This document shows, one piece after another, positions 58,480 through 64,000 of a stretch of DNA of 64,000 nucleotides. The position numbers and the translations under genes are program-made. The notes beneath the pieces are model-generated. The model saw nothing but the letters and a program-made list of their open reading frames with translations. It had not been told where the DNA came from and searched no databases. The DNA is from Erinaceus europaeus (taxonomy: Eukaryota; Chordata; Mammalia; Eulipotyphla; Erinaceidae), in NCBI RefSeq assembly GCF_950295315.1, contig NC_080171.1, forward strand, positions 36,811,782 to 36,875,781, in the 5' to 3' direction. How positions within the stretch are numbered: position 1 is the first letter of the stretch; every line of letters starts with the position of its first letter.

Positions 58480-58599
58480 ATTAACAGTCAAGACCATATT
58501 TGTTAGCCGTTGTTGTGTCTACTCCTGTGCTTCAGGCACTGTCCTATTATCTTGTTTAATTCTCAAAACCAATCTCTAAGGTTGGTCCTCCCCACATTT
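58480..58599 (+). repeat. L2/MIR-like fragment
   Basis: 'GTGCTTCAGGCACTGTCCTATTATCTTGTTTAATTCTCAAAACC' corresponds to the L2/MIR phrase GTGCCAGGCACTGT ... TTTAATCCTCACAAC. Confidence 0.55.
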
Positions 58600-58880
58600 T
58601 TTACTTGTGATTAACAGTAGGATGCATGATTGTAAGGTTGTAAGATTACAGGGTATAGTTCCACACCACATACATCACCAAAGTTCTGTGTTTCTACTCT
58701 CTTATCTCTCAAGGATAATTACCACAGTTCTTACAAAATCCAAGAAACAGTTCATTTACTTCTTTCTCCTCTCTTTTTTGTTCATGTATATCAGTTCTCT
58801 AGCTTCCACATATGAGTGAAACCATTCAGCAGCTGTCTTTCATCTTTCTACTTATTTTGCTAAACATAACCATGGGGTTG
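58600..58880 (-). repeat. Old L1 3' end, minus strand
   Basis: Same family as 47345-47890, with 'GGGTATAGTTCCACACCAC', 'AGTTCTCTAGCTTCCACATATGAGTGAAACC' and 'TTATTTTGCTAAACATAA'. Confidence 0.65.
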
Positions 58881-58914
58881 CTTTTATAATTATCCATTTT
58901 AACAGACTGGAAAC

Positions 58915-59060
58915 CAGGTTCATTCATTCATTCACACATTAGATGTTTTAAATGTGTGCTTAATGTCAAGTGTGAGACAGGTAGTGAAAAGAGCTATAGG
59001 TGAGACCAAAACAGTCCTTTCAGACAAAGACTCTGTATTATGGTGGAAGGAAAGACAGGA
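58915..59060 (+). repeat. L2-like fragment
   Basis: 'TTCATTCATTCATTCACACATTAGATGTTTTAAATGTGTGCTTAATGTC', then 'GACCAAAACAGTCC' follow the L2 3' end order at low identity. Confidence 0.45.
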
Positions 59061-59527
59061 AACAAACAAATAAACAAACAAACAAAAAACCCATGAACAT
59101 CCCTGAGAGTAATAAGTGCTTTGTAAAACATTATAGCTGATTGTCTACATTACAAGCTGGCTAGTAAGGACATCTCTGAGGAAATATTATGAAAAGTGAA
59201 GTCCAAATGACAAGGGACAAGTCATATAAAACAGGTTGGCAAAGAGTCTTTGGGCTGAGAGAACAAGTAAATTGTTTAAAGATCAGAATTAACTGGAAGT
59301 GATGATAATAGTGGAGAGATGTAGGCAAAATAAGCATATATTTTGGAGTTAGTATTGATATATTTTGTAGTTGTTGGACTGGAGATGGGGCTACGGAAGA
59401 GATCAAAGTTGAATAGTTTGTAGGTTGTTGTACAGCCACTACTACTATTCATCTTCAGAGCTTTTACAGTCCTTAAACTAACACTATGTACTCATTAGAT
59501 AAAAATTTATTTGTTTATTTATTTATT
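59061..59527. other. Unassigned stretch
   Basis: Starts with (AAAC)n near 59058-59088. No gene; the 92-codon minus-strand frame has no features. Confidence 0.4.
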
Positions 59528-60232
59528 TATTAAGTGGAAGTATTGACAAGACCATAGGATAAGAGGGGTACAATTCCACACAATTCCCACCACTAGAACT
59601 CCGTATCCAGTTCCCTCCCAGATAGCTTCCCTATTCTTTATCTCTCTAGGAGTATGGGCCCAGGATCATTACGGGGTGCAGAAGTTGGGAGGCTGGCTTC
59701 TGTAATTTCTTCTCCCTTCTCCAGTGAACATGGGTATTGACAGGTCGATCCATACTCCCAGCCTGTTTCTCTCTTACCATAGAGTACTTAATGAAATGGT
59801 TTATACTTAGACCTAGATATCCTCCTCACCTACCTCCTATTGCTTGTCCCTCAATCACTCCAAAGCTAACCTTGTCATACAAAATAAGGACCAAAAGCTT
59901 AATAAAGGCAAAAGACTGGCATACCTTAATGATGACTCTTTATTCACTATAAGGCCACCCCATCACCTGGGGTGCTGGTCAGGGAGTCCTGCAATTCCCA
60001 CACAGACATGATGGGCATAGACCTCTAGTGGATCTGATTCACCACTGTTACTGGTCATCTCCATCAGGAACAACATAATGGACCCTTTTGTGGGCCCCTA
60101 TAGGACATTGCCCTCAATGTGAATCAATAAGGGTAGGAAATGTTCCATTCTCTGAAAGGAGGTTGGATAACATACTCTATATACCACCCAAGGATGATGG
60201 GTCCTGAAATTAGTGCAGCCTGGAATGTTTAT
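59528..60232 (-). repeat. L1 3' UTR with 5' inversion (twin-priming structure)
   Basis: 59528-59785 is the last 250 bp of the L1 3' UTR on the minus strand. At about 59786 the sequence switches to the plus orientation of an upstream UTR segment (AGTACTTAATGAAATGG ... to about 60232), corresponding to about 43005-43441 of the 41-45 kb copy. Normal 3' part plus inverted 5' part is the classical L1 twin-priming arrangement. About 0.5 kb of UTR between the two segments is missing. Confidence 0.8.
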
Positions 60233-60767
60233 AGATATAAATTTTTAATGCTGTCTTCCTCCTTCCCTAGCAGCTACCACTTTACTTTCTGTTTCTTGAA
60301 TTTAACAACACTAGGTATACTTCTCAAAAGTTGGGATCAATTTCCTTTTATGACTTAGTTTGTATTCAAGGTTTATTCACATGTCAGAATGTCCTTTATT
60401 TTCCTTTCTATCCCTTAAAAAATATTTGTAAAAGAAATTTTAGTTTCCCAGGGAAGTTGAGCATAAAGTACAGAGAAGGTTTCCATAACCTACTCCCTCC
60501 AAACCTACCCACCACACTCACAAGAGCCTCTCCTACTTACATTTCCAACCAGAATTCTAAACATTGCTTTGATGAATGAACATTAGGTGGTTCATTATGA
60601 CTATGCAGCTCAAGAGGCAGAGATAATATTAAAGCTGAAGTCTATATGAGATCATGCAAACTGAGTATATAAAGGGACATGAGTTTTTTAAAAAATATAT
60701 GCTTCATTATATAGAATTCAATTAGAAATGAAGTGAGAAATGCAGAGAATGAAAGATGATAGATAGT
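60233..60767. other. Unassigned stretch
   Basis: No gene or repeat recognised; the open frames at 60140-60579 lack support. Confidence 0.4.
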
Positions 60768-60900
60768 GATCTGAGAGTTGACTTAGTGCCAGATCACAGG
60801 ACTTGCATGCTGAGGTCCTGGATTTAATTTCTGGTACCATATATGCATGGATAGTAGTACTCTGATGTCTCTTGCTAAATAAATAAATAAACAAGTATAA
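60768..60900 (+). repeat. SINE-like element, class C/D
   Basis: 'GAGTTGACTTAGTGCCAG', 'GAGGTCCTGGATTTAATTTCTGGTACC', 'GTACTCTGATGTCTCTTGC' and an AATAAATAAATAAAC tail. Confidence 0.6.
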
Positions 60901-61688
60901 TATAATTTTTAAGTTCAGTATAACATATGATAAAAATAGGAAGGAAAACATAGTGTCAGAGAAATCGAGAAGTGCTTTAAGAAAAGCATAACTGAATATA
61001 GCAAATTCCCACTAGAGGTCAGGAAAGGAAAATATGCAAGATGGGTGACCTGTGAACTTGACCTTATGGAAATACAGACATTAGTGACCTTGATGAGAAC
61101 AACTCATTGGGTTTTGAGATATAGACACCCAGTTTAATCTGCAAGGCTAAAGTGTTTAAATGCCAATGTAAATAAACTGTCTATAGAGACCTTGTACATA
61201 CATCGCCAGTGTACTGGTGAGCATGCTTATAATAATGCCTTAGGAATATCTATACCTAGATATAGAATATCTGAATAATCAGAACCAATTTCTCTACATA
61301 TAATCTCCACATATAAAAGGCCAATCTATTGCCCATGTGCCTCTCTGACAACTCCAATTGTTTTCCATCCTAGAATGTCTTTCTCCACTGTCAAGATGGT
61401 TTCCCCAACTTCATGTATGCTACAGGGTGCCTTCAGTTTGAGTTTTTCATTAACATTGCTGCAGATTTATCTTTGTTTTCTTTCTATTTGATCATCTGTG
61501 CAGGATAAAACTAAAGTTGCATATAAGTACCATACTTGCCCATTTCTACCATGAGAACAGGAAAACTTCAAATTATTTTTATCCCAGGATCACCATGCAA
61601 TTTGCCTAGTGATATTATTATGAGGTGTATTATTTGTTGTACAGATGTTTTCCTTCTAGCTTATTTTCCAAAGAGCGAGCAATATTGT
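60901..61688. other. Unassigned stretch
   Basis: No gene or named repeat recognised upstream of the half-L1. Confidence 0.4.
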
Positions 61689-61860
61689 GAATGACTGGAA
61701 TGGTTGTGTTTTCTGATCCATCTTCCTACTCTGTGTCTTTTAATAGGTGAATTCTGGCCATTGACATTTATTGATATCAAAGATTGAAGATATTTTAACG
61801 CCATTCTTGTAGAGTTTTAGAGTGTTTTGATATGTGTCCTATTTGTGGTGGTCTGGTTGT

Positions 61861-62832
61861 TTATAGGAGATCTTTCAGAACTTCTTTCAGGGCAGGCTTG
61901 GTGATGGTTGCTTCCTTCAACTGTTGCTTGTCTGAGAAGGTTTTGATGCTTCCATCTAGTCTGAATGACAGTCTAGCAGGATATAGTATTCTTGGCTGAA
62001 AGCCTTTCTCATTGAGCACTCGATAGATATCTTGCCATTCTCTTCTGGCCTGTAGTGTTTGTATGGAGAAGTCTGCTGCTAATCTTATGGGTTTTCCTTT
62101 GTAGGTGACTCTTTGTTTTTCTCTTGCAGCCTTGAGGATCCTTTCTTTATCCTTATTCCTTTCCATTCTAAGTATGACATGTCTTGGTGTCTTTAGGTCT
62201 GGGTTAATTCTATTTGGGACCCTCTGGGCTTCTTGAATCTTTATGTCTTTGGTGTTGTCTAGACTAGAGAAATTTTCAGCTATTATGGCCTGGAGAATGC
62301 TTTCTTCCTCTCCTCTTTCTTCCTCTGGTAAGCCAATAATGCATATATTGTTTCTTTTGAAGTCATCCCATAGGACTCTGTTGTTGTTTTCAGCATCTCT
62401 TAATCTCTTTTTGAGATCTCTTACTTCTTTTTTAGTTGTCTCTAATTCATCCTCAATCTTGCTAATTCTGCTTTCAGCCTCATAGATTCTATTCTCTCTG
62501 CCCTCTACTGCTTTCTGGAGTTCATCTATTTTGTTGCCCTGCTCTGATACTGTTTTAGCTTGTTAAGCTAGTTGCCTTCTTAGCTTAGCAGTTTCAGCTT
62601 TCAGCTCTCTAATAACCATGAGATTATTAGAATTTTCTTCCATATTCTCATTTGTTGTTCCTGCATTTCTGATTACAATTTTTTCAAATTCTTTACTCAC
62701 TCCTGTTATTATTTCCTTAGCTAATGTTTGGATGTTGAACTCATTGTTTTGTGCTTCACCCTCTGGAGGACTTTTAGCTGGACTTTTGTCCTGGTTCGAG
62801 TCTCCAATATTTTTTCTTGTTGTTTTAACCAT
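61861..62832 (-). pseudogene. L1 ORF1 with a single nonsense codon
   Basis: 324 codons including the terminal stop, one continuous frame apart from a TAA at codon 90 (62563-62565). ORF1p is the RNA-binding trimeric chaperone of the L1 ribonucleoprotein. The N-terminal segment (89 residues from MVKTTRKN) is charged. Residues about 91-150 form a heptad-rich coiled coil (IDELQKAVEGRENRI, IEDELETTKKEVRDLKKRL). Then come the RNA-recognition-like core (NNICIIGLPEEERGEE, LKTPRHVILRM) and the C-terminal domain (KDKERILKAAREKQRVTYKG, EWQDIYRVLNEKGFQPRILYPARLSF). The length fits intact mammalian ORF1. The frame is otherwise clean, so the copy is young or the family is recently active. Confidence 0.9.
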
Positions 62833-63626
62833 TTTATATATTATGTTATGAGTTCCCTTTATCAGTACTTTTCAAATTATTGATCACTATTGCCTGGATT
62901 GACTTGTATCTAAGTAATTTAATTAAAGGGTTTACCGTGGTGGAAGTTAACAGTTTTTTCAATCCCTGAGTTGGAGTTCAGTGGTGTAAAAGCCTCTTTT
63001 TTTTTTCTTCCCTGTAGGCTATGGGAGCCTGAGGGCTTTTAAACTATCAATAGGCTTCTTAGCTTAATCACTGACTCCTGACCAAGAGATAAAATAGGGT
63101 GTGGCAGAGATAATCCAGTGGTTATGCAAAGAGACTTTCACAGCCCCTCAGCTATGCCACCGAGGTATAGGTCTTCTCCTGAGTTTCCCAGTTAGATCTC
63201 TGTCTCCTGGTGTCCCTCCCTGTTGCTGCTCCAGATTCTGAAAGTAGTAGCAATGGAGACTCAGAGTTGCACTTGGTGAGTCTCTGGGGAGTCCTTTCCT
63301 CCCTTCAGCTGTCCCCTTGTTGTGGAGCAGACTGGAGGTGGTGTCTCCACTGATAAACTGTTGAACTGTTAGCAGTCACTTAATCTCTCCTTAGCCCCCT
63401 CTCTCCTCTCTGTCACCAGCCACGCGTGTTTGTACTCACGGGTGATTTACTGGGTTCCTGTGGTCATTCTAGTCCTGTCTTGTTTCGGTCCGGGTGATCT
63501 CCTTTGGTATTCCTAGTTGATCTGGGAGAGGAGAGGAGAGGAGAGGAGAGGAGAGGAGAGGAGAGGAGAGGAGAGGAGAGAAAGCGATCTGCTGCTCGTA
63601 GCTCCGCCTCCGGAAGTCGAATCTCC
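62833..63626 (-). promoter_or_regulatory. L1 5' UTR (internal promoter region)
   Basis: The 0.79 kb before ORF1 in sense orientation. It begins GGAGATTCGACTTCCGGAGGCGG, with ACTTCCGG resembling an ETS-type site and a CpG-bearing segment, and contains the GGAGA satellite tract. L1 5' UTRs carry the internal RNA polymerase II promoter. That function is inferred from position and family; only the sequence layout is seen. Confidence 0.65.
63525..63580. repeat. (GGAGA)n pentanucleotide tract in the L1 5' UTR
   Basis: About eleven perfect GAGAG/GGAGA units. It creates Ser/Leu/Pro repeats in minus-strand frames and Arg/Glu/Gly repeats in a plus-strand frame, none of them genes. Confidence 0.95.
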
Positions 63627-63661
63627 GAATGACTGGAATGGGAAAGAGAAATCCAGCATTT

Positions 63662-63878
63662 TTGTGGGCTGGGTGGTGGCACACCTGATTGAGAGTACAT
63701 GTTACAATGCTCAAGAACCCAGGTTCGAGCCCCCAGTCCCTACCTTCAGAGGGAAAGCTTTGCAAGTAGTGAAACAGTGTTGCAGGTGTCTCTTTGTCTC
63801 ACTCTCTCTTTATCATCCCCTTCCCTCTTGATATCTGGATGCCTCTATCCAATAAATAAAGATAATAAAAAATAAAAT
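63662..63878 (+). repeat. Type B SINE
   Basis: Complete plus-strand type B from TGTGGGCTGGGTGGTGGC to AATAAATAAAGATAATAAAAAATAAAAT. The B-box GGTTCGAGCCC is intact. Confidence 0.92.
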
Positions 63879-63879
63879 A

Positions 63880-64000
63880 GGGAGTCATGCGGTAGCGCAG
63901 CGGGTTAAGTGCACGTGGCACAAAGCGCAAGGATTGGCAGAAGGATACCAGTTCTAGCCACGGCTCCCCACCTGCAGGGGCGTCACTTCACAGGCGGTGA
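63880..64000 (+). repeat. Type A SINE, cut by the window end
   Basis: GGGAGTCATGCGGTAGCGCAGCGG head followed by the CCCCACCTGCAGGGGCGTCAC segment. It begins directly at the tail of the preceding type B SINE, so it was probably inserted in that A-rich tail. Confidence 0.93.

Larger units (their letters stand above)
61704..63626 (-). mobile_element. 5' half of an L1 flanked by a perfect 15-bp duplication
   Basis: Minus strand: 5' UTR (63626 to 62833), ORF1 (62832 to 61861), inter-ORF spacer and about the first 25 codons of ORF2 (an INVNGQNSPIKRHRVGRW-like stretch ending near 61704). GAATGACTGGAATGG occurs at 61689-61703 and 63627-63641, exactly at the two ends. The rest of ORF2, the 3' UTR and a poly(A) tail are all missing. 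It is therefore either a 3'-truncated insertion or a secondary event that left a duplication. Confidence 0.85.

Noticed and set aside
59786..60232. Independent plus-strand L1 insertion
   Set aside because: No tail or duplication of its own; abrupt junction with the minus-strand 3' end fits a 5' inversion better.
63464..63831. Ser/Leu/Pro and Glu/Arg repeat frames
   Set aside because: Products of the (GGAGA)n tract in an L1 5' UTR.

Overview
The window is mammalian nuclear DNA with no host protein-coding exon that I can support. It most likely comes from a hedgehog (Erinaceidae, probably Erinaceus). That assignment rests on remembering the dense tRNA-derived SINEs (here 'type A' beginning GGGAGTCGGGCGGTAGCGCAGCGG and 'type B' beginning GGGCCGGGTGGTGGC) and the long L1 3' UTR as hedgehog repeats, and on no database search. 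Ancient placental repeats (MIR, L2, MER5A, MaLR LTRs, old L1M) form the background, so this is an intergenic or intronic stretch.

Layout. 1-7.9 kb: MaLR LTR relic, a short jockey-like retrotransposon tail, MIR, MER5A, SINEs. 7.97-9.12 kb: an inverted repeat of L1 3' UTR arms. 9.12-13.03 kb: L1 with the 3' part of ORF2 and a short-type 3' UTR, interrupted by jockey-like copy 2. 13-20.8 kb: unique DNA and SINEs. 20.9-24.7 kb: two L1 3' UTR pieces in opposite orientation. 24.7-32 kb: SINEs, a SINE with a perfect duplication, a mariner-like MITE, MER5A, a repeat-poor 2 kb, MaLR. 32.0-39.2 kb: a long L1 carrying a SINE and jockey-like copy 3 (1.8 kb, reverse transcriptase recognisable). 40.95-45.05 kb: another L1 interrupted by a solo LTR. 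46-61.6 kb: SINEs, a second solo LTR on the minus strand, old L1 pieces, a 5'-inverted L1. 61.7-63.6 kb: a 5' half-L1 (promoter region plus ORF1 with one stop). The window ends inside a SINE.

SINE classes used below. A: tRNA-like head with GCGCAGCGGGTTAAGCGC, long CT-rich body, (AAC/AAT)-rich tail, sometimes with an extra 3' module 'GCAGTGGATTC...CCCCAGCAATAACC'. B: head GGGCCGGGTGGTGGC, body with CCCACCTGCAGGGGGAAAGC. C: head GGCGCAGTGGATAAAGC, body ACCAGAGTGATGTCTGG. D: head ATGGTTATGCAAAGAGAC, body CACCATAAGCCAGAGCTGAG. All are presumably moved by L1.

The most notable content is a non-L1, invertebrate-looking LINE (jockey/CR1-like reverse transcriptase, C-terminal zinc-knuckle-like motif, GAA-repeat tail instead of poly(A)) present three times with different 5' truncations. 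Two copies have target-site duplications and both sit in L1 3' UTRs, so the element moved inside this genome after those L1s. Horizontal acquisition is a reasonable hypothesis but cannot be settled from one window.
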